From NCBI GenBank assembly GCA_020047815.1, contig JAIFNG010000029.1, positions 1-47,754 on the forward strand: DNA of 47,754 nucleotides, read 5' to 3'. Position 1 is the stretch's first letter. Each line of letters starts with the position of its first letter. The position numbers and the translations under genes were made by a program. A model generated the notes under the pieces. The model did no database searches. It saw only the letters and a list, made by a program, of their open reading frames with translations, and had not been told where the DNA came from. Of the stretch, positions 26,126-35,640 are shown one piece after another. The stretch is from Anaerolinea sp. Lineage in GTDB: Bacteria; Chloroflexota; Anaerolineae; Anaerolineales; Villigracilaceae.

Positions 26126-28048
26126 TTGCAGTTGGCTTGGCTGAAAAAGCACAAAGCATCGGTGGCAACACTCATGTTATTGACAGGTCTACTGCCAGCA
26201 TTGATTAAACCTCAACCCAGCCATACGCTGATTGCATGTTTTGCAGCCATTTATGCCTTCTTCCTGCTTGTGCCGTTCGAATTAAGCGACCTTCCATCTC
26301 TACAGCCAGGCAATTCACTTTATAAATCCATCGACTCACATTTATTTTTACGCTTGATAAATGCCGCAATTCTCCTCCCATTGGCTGTGCATGTCAGCGC
26401 GCGTTTTCCTCGGACTATGGACATATCCACGCGAGCCATCCTTTCTGGCTATTTGCTTTCCATATTCTTACTCATTGCTTTTCTATTTAGTTCGACTCCA
26501 TGGCAATGGCTCCTCACAATTACTTTTCTTTTTCTTTGGTTCAGCCTTGTTATCTTTTTCTTTATTCGGAATTTCTTTATAGTTGCACGTGACACAAATC
26601 CTGAACGGCAATCCGATGCACAGCGCGCGCGTCTGATTATGTTCAGCATGCTCCTCGCCGAAATACCGCTTTGGTTCCGTCCATTGACGCTTGCACTCGA
26701 GCTGGATATTTTTCCTTATGACCTTTTACTCATCTTTCAACTTTTTATACCCATCGGGATTGCTTATGCCATATTACGACACGACTTATTTGGAATAGAC
26801 CGAATCCTCAGACGAACCCTGGTTTATGGGGCAGCCTCGCTTATTTTCATAACCCTCTACCTGTTTCTGGCCACTAGCATAACTTCCCTTTATGCAGATT
26901 CAACCATGTCACGTCCACTGGCATCAGTGGTTAGCCTATTTATATCTGCCCTGCTCTTTGAACCAACTCGAAAATTAATTCAGACGTTGCTAGAAAAAGT
27001 CTTATACCCCGACAGACAAAAATTCCAAGCCACGATCCAATCCATGCAGGTTTTGCTGGGACGGGCAAACCGCCGCGAAGAAATTATTCATTTACTGAAT
27101 GACGTTTTTCCAGATCAAATTGGAGCGGAATGGGGTGCGCTGAAGTTATTTCCCGAACCTGATGTACCACCTGCGAATCTAATCCCCGCCTGGAACACGC
27201 GCCTCGTGGCGGGCAGCGTTTCAGTGGGCGGATACTGGCTGGGAGCGCGCCATGCGGGACCTGTCTACGACTCGGATGAGCGGAATCACTTGAGCACCTT
27301 AATGGGGCAGGCCGCGTTGGCTCTGGCATATTCGAATGCGTATGAGTCACTGTATGAATTAAATCAAAATCTTGAAGTGCGAGTCAGGGAACAAACTGCA
27401 CAAACCATCACAAATCAAATATCCATTGCGGCGTATGAAGAACGCCAGCGCATTGCACGCGACTTGCACGACTCGGTAACACAAAGCATTTTCGGCATGA
27501 GCCTGATGGCACGCAGCCTGAAAACCTCTGCACCGGCCTCGTTCAAAAACCAAATCACAGAACTGGAAAACATGGCGGGAGATATTCTGAAAGAAATGCG
27601 CCTATTGTTGGATCAACTCCGAAATGCCAATGGCGAGTCAAATGTGGATTTCTCTGAAGCGGTTCATGAGTTATGCGAAGTGCTGTCCCGCCGCAGCGGA
27701 CCCGAAGGGGGACAGCTCTTAACCATCTTATTGGATATACCCGATGAAGTCATTCTCCCAAAACCAATTGCAGAGGAGACATTATGGACATTACGTGAGG
27801 CATTGCAAAATGTGATCAAACATAGTAAAAGCCGGACAGCGACAATTGAAGTGAAAAAGGACGCAATGCTGCGCATAATGATAAGAGATGGCGGCACTGG
27901 TTTTGACGCGAGTGCCACTCTGATGGGACATTACGGTTTGCGTGGAATGCGCGAACGAGTGCTTGCCCTGGGTGGCGACTTTCAAATCGATTCAAAAATT
28001 GGGGTTGGCACGATGCTCTCCATTAATTTACCCTTGCCGAGGTTATGA
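26126..28048 (+). CDS. Membrane sensor histidine kinase, NarX/LuxR-partner (HisKA_3) type
   Basis: 640 residues in this frame. The first ~290 residues carry six to eight hydrophobic segments, then a GAF-like region, the HisKA_3 phosphoacceptor ERQRIARDLHDSVTQ (His448) and a HATPase_c domain (EALQNVIKHSKSRTA, DGGTGF, GHYGLRGMRERV). It phosphorylates the response regulator encoded next, whose start overlaps its stop. The N-terminus is uncertain. The frame opens only with a TTG, while an overlapping frame from ATG 26068 to a stop at 26208 encodes a plausible first membrane segment (FLPIIFVITIELLAVGLA). A frameshift near 26130-26150 would join the two into one longer kinase. Confidence 0.88.
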   Translation: MQLAWLKKHKASVATLMLLTGLLPALIKPQPSHTLIACFAAIYAFFLLVPFELSDLPSLQPGNSLYKSIDSHLFLRLINAAILLPLAVHVSARFPRTMDISTRAILSGYLLSIFLLIAFLFSSTPWQWLLTITFLFLWFSLVIFFFIRNFFIVARDTNPERQSDAQRARLIMFSMLLAEIPLWFRPLTLALELDIFPYDLLLIFQLFIPIGIAYAILRHDLFGIDRILRRTLVYGAASLIFITLYLFLATSITSLYADSTMSRPLASVVSLFISALLFEPTRKLIQTLLEKVLYPDRQKFQATIQSMQVLLGRANRREEIIHLLNDVFPDQIGAEWGALKLFPEPDVPPANLIPAWNTRLVAGSVSVGGYWLGARHAGPVYDSDERNHLSTLMGQAALALAYSNAYESLYELNQNLEVRVREQTAQTITNQISIAAYEERQRIARDLHDSVTQSIFGMSLMARSLKTSAPASFKNQITELENMAGDILKEMRLLLDQLRNANGESNVDFSEAVHELCEVLSRRSGPEGGQLLTILLDIPDEVILPKPIAEETLWTLREALQNVIKHSKSRTATIEVKKDAMLRIMIRDGGTGFDASATLMGHYGLRGMRERVLALGGDFQIDSKIGVGTMLSINLPLPRL

Positions 28049-28686
28049 TGCTAAAAATAATAATCGCAGATGATCATCAAATTGTGCGGCGCGGATTGCG
28101 AATGACAATCGACGCAGAAAATGATATGTGCGTGGTCGATGAAGCCAGCAATGGCACACAAGTTATGGCGTTAATCCAAAAACATCATCCTGATGTCATT
28201 CTATTGGATATGCAAATGCCCAGCATGGACGGCCTGGATGCGCTCAAACAATTGCGGGTGGAGTTTCCTGCTCTGCCAGTATTGATACTGACCACATTTA
28301 GCGATGACGCGCATGTTTACTCGGCATTACGCGCAGGCGCAAGCGGATTCCTGCTGAAGGAAATGAACGGCGACGACCTGGTATCCGCCATTCGCGGTGT
28401 AGCAAAGGGCAAACCACAATTGCATCCAGACATCGCGCGCAGGCTGATGTTACACGCGCCGATGCCCCAAGACCCGTTTGAATCATTGACCGAACGCGAG
28501 TGCGCTATTTTAAAATTGCTTGCAAGAGGCATGAGCAATAAAGAAATTGCCTCGCAATTGATTCTGACTGAGATGACGGTGAAGGGCTACGTGAGTGATA
28601 TGTTCGTAAAACTGGGTGTGAAAGATAGAACCCAAGCTGCACTGATGGCTGTCCGCTTTGGGTTGGTGAAACCTGGGGAATTGTAA
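28045..28686 (+). CDS. NarL/LuxR-family response regulator
   Basis: 213 residues. The receiver domain carries the acidic pair ADD (8-10), the phosphoacceptor Asp55 in ILLDMQMPSMDG, and a conserved Thr/Lys pattern. The C-terminal LuxR-type HTH is at about 148-205 (LTERECAILKLLARGMSNKEIASQL). Start and stop codons overlap the kinase gene by 4 nt, so the two form a two-component pair. Its targets are not evident; the neighbouring P450 is a possibility. The 367 bp after it (28687-29053) hold no gene I can support, only short frames and a small GC hairpin near 28971-28990. Confidence 0.94.
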   Translation: MMLKIIIADDHQIVRRGLRMTIDAENDMCVVDEASNGTQVMALIQKHHPDVILLDMQMPSMDGLDALKQLRVEFPALPVLILTTFSDDAHVYSALRAGASGFLLKEMNGDDLVSAIRGVAKGKPQLHPDIARRLMLHAPMPQDPFESLTERECAILKLLARGMSNKEIASQLILTEMTVKGYVSDMFVKLGVKDRTQAALMAVRFGLVKPGEL

Positions 28687-29053
28687 ATGTCTTTGCTCAT
28701 CCTTACATTGGAATGGGTGTGAAAGCGCGCCATATCCATGAAACAATGTTTGGCAAGCGTTCCAACACCGCAAATACTGACTTGTTACTTGCACGGTTTT
28801 GGAAAATCCCCCCCGATTCTGGATGGCGCTGAAAATCCAACTTGACCTTGACCATGTGAAGATCACCCTGGCAAACAGGTTGACCGTGAAATTCGTCCAC
28901 CGGCGATTACACAATAAACAACGATCCATTACCAGGCGCTCTTTATTTTTACAAAAAACCACCCACCAAAGTGGGGAGGCAATTCCCCACCCACGCAGGC
29001 AGACATAATCCAACGGCACGAGTATCCTTTGGCTATCGAAAATGAGATAACCA

Positions 29054-30358
29054 ATGAAAACAAATTTAGTTCTCACCCAACCTCAAAATAAAATTGCCGC
29101 ACTTGGTTTTATGTGGAATATGCTCCACGATCCGCTTCATACGTTGACCGAACTTGCGTGTGAGAAGGGTGATATTGCGCGGGTCAAGCTTTGCAGACAA
29201 GAGTTGTTTCTGCTAAATCATCCTGAGTTCATTGAGCAGGTGTTGGTAAAGCAGCAGGAAAACTTTATCAAAAGAACGAGTGAGCAGCATACGCAGATCA
29301 TTCTTGGCGAAGGTTTGCTCACCAGCGAAGGCAAGGAAAATCTTGCACAACACAGGATTTTCCAATCCGCATTTCATCGTCAACGCATGGAAGAATACCT
29401 GCCTGCGATAAACGAAAACACATTCGCGCATGTTTCAAAATGGCAGACCGGCGCTCGCGTGGATGTATCAACTGAGATGATTCGCCTGACGTTGTATATT
29501 TCGCTATGGTTATTCTTCGGCTGTGTGACCGAAGGGACTCTGGAACGGTTTAGTAAATCCATGCCAACGCTGACACGTCTTTTTCCGCTGGCTCCACTTC
29601 CAAATACGGTACACAAGCTATTCCCCAAATTCATACAGGCGCGTGCAGATTTACACCAGGTGGCCGAATCCCTGCTGAAGAATTCGCAAACAGAGGGAAA
29701 GGGCATACTGATATCCCTCCTGAAAGAGAACAATAACGGGCAGTTTACCAATGAGCAAATCCATGCCTACGCACTGACCTTTTTACTAGCAGGTCATGAG
29801 AAGACCGCTCTTCTTTTAACATGGTGTTGGGATATGCTCGCGCACCATCCTCAGGTTCAAGAAAAATTACAAGCCGAAACAGATCGCGTAATCGGCAATC
29901 GGTTCCCGACAATGGAAGAAATACAAAACCTGCCGTATACCAATAGGGTCGTCAAAGAGACTCTGCGGATGCGACCACCCGTGTGGGCAATTGGCAGGCA
30001 AGCATTGAAGGATTGTGAAATTGGCGGACAACACATCCCAAAAAATTCGACAGTGATAGTCAGTCAATGGGTGACCCATCACGACGCGCGATTTTACGAT
30101 GCCCCATACCAGTTCCTGCCCGAAAGATGGGAAAACCTGGAAAAACTTCCCCGGTATGCTTTCTTCCCCTTCGGCGGAGGCAGCCGCACATGCAACGCCG
30201 AGCATCTCGCGATGACAGAAGTGATCGTAATTTTGACGATGATTGCCCGCCGCTGGAACGTGTCACCTACTCAAGTGGAACCCGCCACGCCTACACCAGG
30301 CGTCACCTTGCGTACAAACAAAAATGTAAAGTTGATTGTGGGCAGGCGCGATGTATGA
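29054..30358 (+). CDS. Cytochrome P450 with altered I-helix and heme-loop residues
   Basis: 434 residues. P450 landmarks are the ExxR motif KETLR (301-305), FLPERW (354-359), and the heme loop FFPFGGGSRTC ending in the thiolate Cys380. Two deviations stand out. The I-helix reads AGHEKT (246-251), so the usual catalytic threonine after the acid is Lys250. The residue two after Cys380 is Ala instead of the near-universal Gly (CNA, not CxG). The overall sequence resembles CYP4/CYP102/CYP110-like bacterial P450s that oxidise fatty acids or terpenes. No redox partner is adjacent. The substrate is unknown; monooxygenase activity may be modified. Confidence 0.93.
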   Translation: MKTNLVLTQPQNKIAALGFMWNMLHDPLHTLTELACEKGDIARVKLCRQELFLLNHPEFIEQVLVKQQENFIKRTSEQHTQIILGEGLLTSEGKENLAQHRIFQSAFHRQRMEEYLPAINENTFAHVSKWQTGARVDVSTEMIRLTLYISLWLFFGCVTEGTLERFSKSMPTLTRLFPLAPLPNTVHKLFPKFIQARADLHQVAESLLKNSQTEGKGILISLLKENNNGQFTNEQIHAYALTFLLAGHEKTALLLTWCWDMLAHHPQVQEKLQAETDRVIGNRFPTMEEIQNLPYTNRVVKETLRMRPPVWAIGRQALKDCEIGGQHIPKNSTVIVSQWVTHHDARFYDAPYQFLPERWENLEKLPRYAFFPFGGGSRTCNAEHLAMTEVIVILTMIARRWNVSPTQVEPATPTPGVTLRTNKNVKLIVGRRDV

Positions 30359-30425
30359 TTGTTGTGAGTAAAAAAGTAAAGAGATTAAAATAAATAATTA
30401 TTCAATCATGGAGGAACAAAAAAAA

Positions 30426-31520
30426 ATGAAATCCAATCTACGAACTGTTATAAGCGCATTGGTACTGGCAGGTATGATCCTTGCTTGTGGAGCCCAAGCC
30501 CCGTCGACTGCTTCACCTGATGTTGTGAGCACTGCCATAGCTGGAACACAACAGGCACAGTCACTCGTACAGGCGACGGTAAACTCCACCGCACTGACAT
30601 CCATTCCGCCCACGCTTGCCACCACACCCATTCCGCCTGCCACGCCAACACCTGGTATCACAGTGGAATACATCAACCTAACCGAAGAGGAACTCGCAGC
30701 ACTGATTGACGATGCCGTAGCACAAGCCATCACCGCAACCGAACAGGCAGCAACAGCCGTAACCTACACCACCTCTGATGATGCTGTAACCACCGAGGAG
30801 GTTACATACGTCTACGAATACTATTACTATGCCGATTACTATGTGGAATATGCCGAAGAATTAATGGCGGAATATTACACACTATATTCTGACCTTGCAA
30901 CAGATATGATCACAGAGTTGAATGCCATCGAAGCAGAGGTCGCTCAATTGAATGACACGCTCACTTCCATTGACTCATCCTTGCAACAGATCAACACAAG
31001 CCTCCAGCAGGGATTGGCAGTTGCCGAGGAATCCATCGCGCAGTTGGAAGCTGCCGCACAGCAGGCGCAGACCAAAGCCCAGGAGTTGCAAACTCAGGCT
31101 CAAGACATGATCTCTGTTTTGCAGACGGAACAACAAGGTCGTGTAGACCAGCTCTCTCAAATCCAAGCTAATAACATTCCCACAGACAAAATCAGCGCCT
31201 TGAAGTCTTCATTCGAGTTTGTGGATTTTGCAAACACCGCCATGGGCGACAATAAACTCAGCCGCGACGAATTGACTAACCTGACCCAACTCGGTAAAAA
31301 TGCCCAGGCAGGAATACAGCAATTTGGCGGAGCAGGTGGCGGCGGACTCGGTGCAGGCAGGGCTGATATTGACCTCACCCAGTTCTCTGGCAAGTTCGAC
31401 GAGATCACGACTCAATTTGCCCGTGGCCAAATGCCCCAGGCACGCGGTAATCTTACGCAATTCGAAGGTTCCCTGGGAACACGGCCGGCAGGAATGCCAA
31501 GCCGTCCCAGAGGCGGATAA
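30426..31520 (+). CDS. Lipoprotein with coiled-coil region, function unknown
   Basis: 364 residues from the ATG at 30426, preceded by GGAGG; an in-frame ATG at 30408 lies in that ribosome-binding region. The signal peptide ends in a lipobox MILAC with Cys21. A Thr/Pro-rich linker (TPIPPATPTPG), a Tyr/Glu-rich segment (YEYYYYADYYVEYAEE) and a long coiled coil (about 160-250, QLEAAAQQAQTKAQELQTQA) follow. A Gly-rich patch (GGAGGGGLGAGR) lies near the C-terminus. It is probably anchored outside the membrane. A terminator-like hairpin follows at 31537. Confidence 0.75.
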   Translation: MKSNLRTVISALVLAGMILACGAQAPSTASPDVVSTAIAGTQQAQSLVQATVNSTALTSIPPTLATTPIPPATPTPGITVEYINLTEEELAALIDDAVAQAITATEQAATAVTYTTSDDAVTTEEVTYVYEYYYYADYYVEYAEELMAEYYTLYSDLATDMITELNAIEAEVAQLNDTLTSIDSSLQQINTSLQQGLAVAEESIAQLEAAAQQAQTKAQELQTQAQDMISVLQTEQQGRVDQLSQIQANNIPTDKISALKSSFEFVDFANTAMGDNKLSRDELTNLTQLGKNAQAGIQQFGGAGGGGLGAGRADIDLTQFSGKFDEITTQFARGQMPQARGNLTQFEGSLGTRPAGMPSRPRGG

Positions 31521-31536
31521 GGTCATCGAACAATCA

Positions 31537-31583
31537 TAGAAGACAGAAAATTTTGTATCGATACTGTCTTCTGCACTATTTTT
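31537..31583 (+). terminator. Probable intrinsic terminator after the lipoprotein gene
   Basis: A perfect 9-bp stem (AGAAGACAG 31538-31546 with 31564-31572) with a 17-nt loop is followed by GCACTATTTTTA. The long loop and interrupted T-run make it moderate. Confidence 0.5.
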
Positions 31584-31616
31584 AACGTACAATTACACCA
31601 ACCAAATGAGACACGA

Positions 31617-32324
31617 ATGACCGAAATCAATCTTAAACCCATCTATCGAATCGCAGACCTGCAGGAATCAGACCGTCCGCGCGAAAGGCTGGCTGCGCTT
31701 GGTCCACAAGCCTTGACCAATGCCGAGTTGATCGCCATCCTGCTGCGTGTGGGCGTGGTTGGAGAAAATGCCGTGGAAGTCGGCCAGCGCCTTTTAAATA
31801 AATTTGGCGGATTACTTGGTTTGCATCGCGCCCCTATTAAAGAATTGATGGAGCAACACGCCATCGGTGAAGCCAAAGCCGCACAGATCAAAGCTGCCAT
31901 TGAATTGGGCAGAAGGCTGCCGCTTGAATCACCTGAAGAACGCGCATCCATCAATAGCCCGTCAGATGCGGCAGCGCTCGTACAATATGAAATGTCTGCA
32001 TTGGAGCAGGAACATTTACGTGTAATACTATTGGATAGAAGGAATCACGTTCTGGAAACAGTGGAAGTTTATAAAGGCTCGGTTAATTCTTCGCAGGTAC
32101 GAGTGGGCGAATTATTCAAGGACGCCATCCGTACGAACGCATCTGCCATCATTGTTGTACACAACCACCCAAGCGGCGACCCAACCCCCAGTCCTGATGA
32201 TGTGGCTGTAACCCGCGCAATCGTTCAGGCAGGAAAATTATTGGATGTTGATGTTCTTGATCATATGGTCATCGGTCAGGGCAGGTGGGTTTCCTTGAAG
32301 GAAAGAGGATTGGGGTTTGTATGA
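31617..32324 (+). CDS. radC: RadC family protein (JAB/MPN domain)
   Basis: 235 residues. An N-terminal helix-hairpin-helix-like region (LAALGPQALTNAELIAILLRVG) is followed by the JAMM-type domain with HNHPSGDPTPSPDD. It is a putative metal-dependent hydrolase historically linked to DNA repair, although its biochemical role is unsettled. The stop lies 16 bp from the stop of the converging acylphosphatase gene. Confidence 0.93.
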   Translation: MTEINLKPIYRIADLQESDRPRERLAALGPQALTNAELIAILLRVGVVGENAVEVGQRLLNKFGGLLGLHRAPIKELMEQHAIGEAKAAQIKAAIELGRRLPLESPEERASINSPSDAAALVQYEMSALEQEHLRVILLDRRNHVLETVEVYKGSVNSSQVRVGELFKDAIRTNASAIIVVHNHPSGDPTPSPDDVAVTRAIVQAGKLLDVDVLDHMVIGQGRWVSLKERGLGFV

Positions 32325-32340
32325 AATTGCATGCCAAAAG

Positions 32341-32640
32341 TCATATGCTATGTTTTACGCTAAACCCGTCCAATCTTCCTGTCGTAGGTTCATACTCCAC
32401 CCGCACTTCATCCACCCGCGAGGTATGCGGACCTGTTTTCATCATCTCAATAAACTGCTCAACCTGTTCCCGGCTGCCTTCAGCGACTGCCTCAACAGAG
32501 TTCCAGCCAATATTACGAACCCAACCCAAAACCCCAAATTGCAACGCGTGATATTCCACGTGCGCCCTAAAACCTACGCCCTGCACCCGTCCCTTAACCC
32601 AGACGTGCACGCGAAATAAATCATTTTGACTGGATTGCAC
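32341..32640 (-). CDS. acyP: Acylphosphatase
   Basis: 99 residues from the GTG at 32640, chosen because AAAGGAGG lies just upstream and the size then fits the family; a frame extension to 32667 lacks such a signal. The catalytic motif is GRVQGVGFRAHV, with the phosphate-binding Arg, and the catalytic Asn is in GWVRNIGWNSVEAV. It hydrolyses acyl-phosphates. The start overlaps the end of the peptidase gene by 20 nt, so the two are co-transcribed. Confidence 0.92.
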   Translation of the reverse strand: MQSSQNDLFRVHVWVKGRVQGVGFRAHVEYHALQFGVLGWVRNIGWNSVEAVAEGSREQVEQFIEMMKTGPHTSRVDEVRVEYEPTTGRLDGFSVKHSI

Positions 32641-33844
32641 GTTTCCTCCTTTTATGCAGCATGTCAATTGCCCCCCAAATTGGCACGACTAGCACCAACA
32701 TCATTAATAGGATAAAAGGTAATAGATTACGAGCAGCCACGCCGGCAGCATTTTGTCCCAATACACTTTCACGCCAGCGCGAATCCAGTTGACTGAGAGG
32801 GGTGCCAAGCGCATTCGTTGCACCAAGTTCACAGGAGAAACCGTCACCATAGGCATTGGTCAATCGTCCCAAGCCAGCTATACCATAGGTCTCACGGATA
32901 TAGGTCACAAATGATTGTGATTGGGCATATGCCAAAAAAGCATTGCCGGCATCCGCTGGGAAGGAAACACACAAGTCATCAAGCGCAAGCAGGGAATTGT
33001 TCTGACTGGCAATTTCCAATGCTCGCGCGTAATCTGGGTTTGGCGAAAGTTCCATCATCGTAGCAATGCCTTCAAGCAGCCAGATGGGCTGACCTTCATA
33101 TTTACTTCCAAGTGAACGGTATAACATTACATGCGTCAGTTCGTGCGGAATTTCCCTTTCCATCTCGATGGATTGGCTGGCACCTGGGGCAACAGCAACC
33201 AGCACCACCCCAAGTTTGGGGCTGGCAGATCCACCAACCCACTCCTCGCCGCCAAGCATTAATGTGGTTTGCAGGTCGGATATATTGGAATAAATATAAA
33301 TATCGACAGGATCGGTCTGCGAGATCGGAATAAATTCATCGATTGCGAGCATCCCTTGAGCGGCCGCGTCCAATGCGGCGGCGCCAAAGGTATCGTCTCC
33401 CGCATACCAATATACAGTCACACTGCTTCTGGTCATCTTACGCCACGGAAAACGATTGTCGTTATATGGGGACGTGATTGGTTCACTCGTATAAGTTTTA
33501 TCATCTGCAAGAGTGACTTGAAACCAAAATACGATCTGGCTGAACGGCGGAAACATATTCAACGAAGCATCGTAAGTAAAACTCACTGAGCCGTCCTCAG
33601 CCACCTGCACGGTCTCCACACGAGTATCAGTCTCGTTCACACCGCGAAAAAGAAGCGAAGCCTGTTTGATAGGGAGTGGGGATTTGATCTTCGCCGCAAA
33701 TGTGATGGACTTTCCAAAACTAACAGCCACCGTGGCATTTTCCACCTTGATCTCACCCTGAGCCTGATTCGTGCTCAATGGAATGGAAACAACCATCAAG
33801 AGGATCATTACTATCCTGAAAACCAACTTGCGCGGATTCGACAT
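32621..33844 (-). CDS. Secreted, membrane-anchored peptidase MA-like metalloprotease
   Basis: 407 residues. There is an N-terminal signal peptide (FRIVMILLMVVSIPLS), a ~90-residue beta-rich domain, then the gluzincin active site HELTH at 234-238 with the third ligand likely Glu258 in WLLEGIATMME. A C-terminal membrane helix (LPFILLMMLVLVVPIWGAI) and a basic tail end the protein. It is probably tethered on the outer face of the cytoplasmic membrane. It lies between the AEC transporter and acylphosphatase genes on the same strand. Confidence 0.85.
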   Translation of the reverse strand: MSNPRKLVFRIVMILLMVVSIPLSTNQAQGEIKVENATVAVSFGKSITFAAKIKSPLPIKQASLLFRGVNETDTRVETVQVAEDGSVSFTYDASLNMFPPFSQIVFWFQVTLADDKTYTSEPITSPYNDNRFPWRKMTRSSVTVYWYAGDDTFGAAALDAAAQGMLAIDEFIPISQTDPVDIYIYSNISDLQTTLMLGGEEWVGGSASPKLGVVLVAVAPGASQSIEMEREIPHELTHVMLYRSLGSKYEGQPIWLLEGIATMMELSPNPDYARALEIASQNNSLLALDDLCVSFPADAGNAFLAYAQSQSFVTYIRETYGIAGLGRLTNAYGDGFSCELGATNALGTPLSQLDSRWRESVLGQNAAGVAARNLLPFILLMMLVLVVPIWGAIDMLHKRRKRAIQSK

Positions 33845-33848
33845 TACA

Positions 33849-34766
33849 TTACCTCGCCAAATAAACGATCAACGGCGTCAGAGTCAGTGGGCTCAACACC
33901 GTTCCCAAAAAGACAATTGCCGTCACGAGCGACGGTTCCAGCTTATATTCAGTTGCAACTACGGTGGTTGCCACTGCTGCAGGCATCGAGGCTTCCAGCA
34001 CGCCGCCCTGTTGCGCGGTATGTTCCAATCCAAACAGGCTTGCAAGCAATAATCCAACCAATGGAGCGAGTAAAAGCTTGGTTAGCACACCCAACCCCAG
34101 CGCGCGGAAACTATGCGTCCATTGAATGCGGGTCAACTCCAAACCAAGCAGGATCAGCATGACTGGAATCGCGCCGTTTGCGGCAATCTCAATTGTCCGT
34201 GAAACGGGCAAAGGCAATTGTATTCCAACAAATTTTATCAGCAGAGCCAGAGTCACACCGTAAATGATGGGCAATTTGAATAATCCATTCAATGCAGATT
34301 TTAGATCCATATGCCCAAGAGAGGCAATCACCACCCCGACCGTATTAAATAAAATGGTAGTGGTCACATAGAAGAGCGAGGCCACTGCCAGCGCATCATC
34401 TCCAAAAGCAAATTTCACAAGTGGCAATCCATAGTTACCAGTATTACCAAATGCCACCGTCAAAATCACTGCCAGCAAGTACGGTCGTTCCAATCGGAAT
34501 ATTTTTCCCAGGAAAAAGGCAAGTAGTCCCATCACCATAATGATGGAAGCGGTAAAAGCCACAGTTGTAAATGCCTCTTGCAAATTCAATTTACTTTTTA
34601 TCATCAGGTCAAAAACAAGCAGAGGACTAAAAACATAAAAAACCACACGCCCGAGCGAGCGGGAATCCACGGTAAAAAATTTTCCAAGCAGAAAGCCCGA
34701 TCCGCTCACCAGAAATATGGGAAGCAGGTTATTGGCAAATGAGGTAAAGAGTTCATTGAAAGACAT
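33849..34766 (-). CDS. AEC family (auxin-efflux-carrier-like) permease
   Basis: 305 residues with about ten hydrophobic helices arranged in two halves. FGNTGNYGLPLVKFAFGDDAL matches the conserved N-terminal-half motif of AEC transporters, and VATTVVATEYKLEPSLV the C-terminal one. Such carriers move small organic anions; the substrate is unknown. It is divergent, with 105 bp between starts, from the MerR-type regulator, which may control it. The stop is 4 bp from the peptidase gene start. Confidence 0.88.
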   Translation of the reverse strand: MSFNELFTSFANNLLPIFLVSGSGFLLGKFFTVDSRSLGRVVFYVFSPLLVFDLMIKSKLNLQEAFTTVAFTASIIMVMGLLAFFLGKIFRLERPYLLAVILTVAFGNTGNYGLPLVKFAFGDDALAVASLFYVTTTILFNTVGVVIASLGHMDLKSALNGLFKLPIIYGVTLALLIKFVGIQLPLPVSRTIEIAANGAIPVMLILLGLELTRIQWTHSFRALGLGVLTKLLLAPLVGLLLASLFGLEHTAQQGGVLEASMPAAVATTVVATEYKLEPSLVTAIVFLGTVLSPLTLTPLIVYLAR

Positions 34767-34871
34767 GAAAGATAAATTTCTGCTTTGGCTTAAGAATTTG
34801 TCGTGGAAGGAATTATAAACTGATGTGAGACCAAACCGTCATACTTTCAGTGATAAACTTTTGGCTGGAAG

Positions 34872-35627
34872 ATGGCTATAAAATTCCTCCGCACTTCAGA
34901 CCTTGCCCATGCTGTTGGGATTCACCCCAATACTGTCCGCCTGTATGTGGACTGGGGCTTGATCCCGCCTGTCGAGCGGAGTCCATCCGGCTATCGGCGT
35001 TTCACCCAACATCATCTTGATTGTTTGCGGCTGGCGCGAATGATCTATGAGACAGAATACCCGGGCAGGGCGCTGCGAGCTTCAAGCAACGAGATCATCC
35101 AACACGCCGTAACAGACGATTGGACAGGCGCGCTGGAAAATGCGCATGAACATTTAGCTTTGGTGAAAGCTGAATTAAAGGCGGCCGACCAAGCCGCATC
35201 CGTTCTCGAAAATTGGGCAAAAAATATGACAGCCGACTCAGATGAAGATCCGCTGACTACAGGTGAGGTCTCCAGGTTACTCGGCGTCAGCATGGATGTG
35301 CTCCGAAATTGGGAACGCAATGGACTCATCAGCGTGCGGCGCAACTCATACAACAATTATCGTCTTTTCGGGAAAAAGGAAATCGAGCGCCTGCGGATCA
35401 TCCGCATGTTGAGTCATGCTGGTTACAGTCATATGGCAATCCTGCGCATGTTCATTGAACTGGATGGAGGAAGAACACGCGGCTTGAAAAAAGCACTTGA
35501 TACACCGCGTGCTGATGAAGACATCTTCACCGCCGCAGATCACTTGCTATCCACACTCAATGCCCAGGAAAAGCGCGCCAGGGAAATTATCAGCATGATT
35601 AAATCACTCATAAATTCCCGGCAATGA
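34872..35627 (+). CDS. MerR-type regulator with two HTH domains
   Basis: 251 residues. The first winged HTH is at about 5-50 (LRTSDLAHAVGIHPNTVRLYVDWGL, ending SGYRRF). The second is at about 120-170 (TTGEVSRLLGVSMDVLRNWERNGL, ending NYRLF), with a helical linker between them. Ordinary MerR proteins have one such domain per chain and a C-terminal effector or dimer helix. Two per chain suggests either a monomer acting as a pseudodimer or recognition of a longer operator. It is divergent from the AEC transporter. Confidence 0.85.
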   Translation: MAIKFLRTSDLAHAVGIHPNTVRLYVDWGLIPPVERSPSGYRRFTQHHLDCLRLARMIYETEYPGRALRASSNEIIQHAVTDDWTGALENAHEHLALVKAELKAADQAASVLENWAKNMTADSDEDPLTTGEVSRLLGVSMDVLRNWERNGLISVRRNSYNNYRLFGKKEIERLRIIRMLSHAGYSHMAILRMFIELDGGRTRGLKKALDTPRADEDIFTAADHLLSTLNAQEKRAREIISMIKSLINSRQ

Positions 35628-35640
35628 TTTTTCTATTAGA

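Noticed and set aside
28971..28990. GTGGGG / CCCCAC hairpin as a terminator
   Set aside because: Only 6 bp, and no gene on the minus strand ends upstream of it where a T-run would follow.
28687..29053. Short frames between the response regulator and the P450 gene
   Set aside because: The frames are short, in several registers, and lack start signals or similarity. Treated as non-coding.
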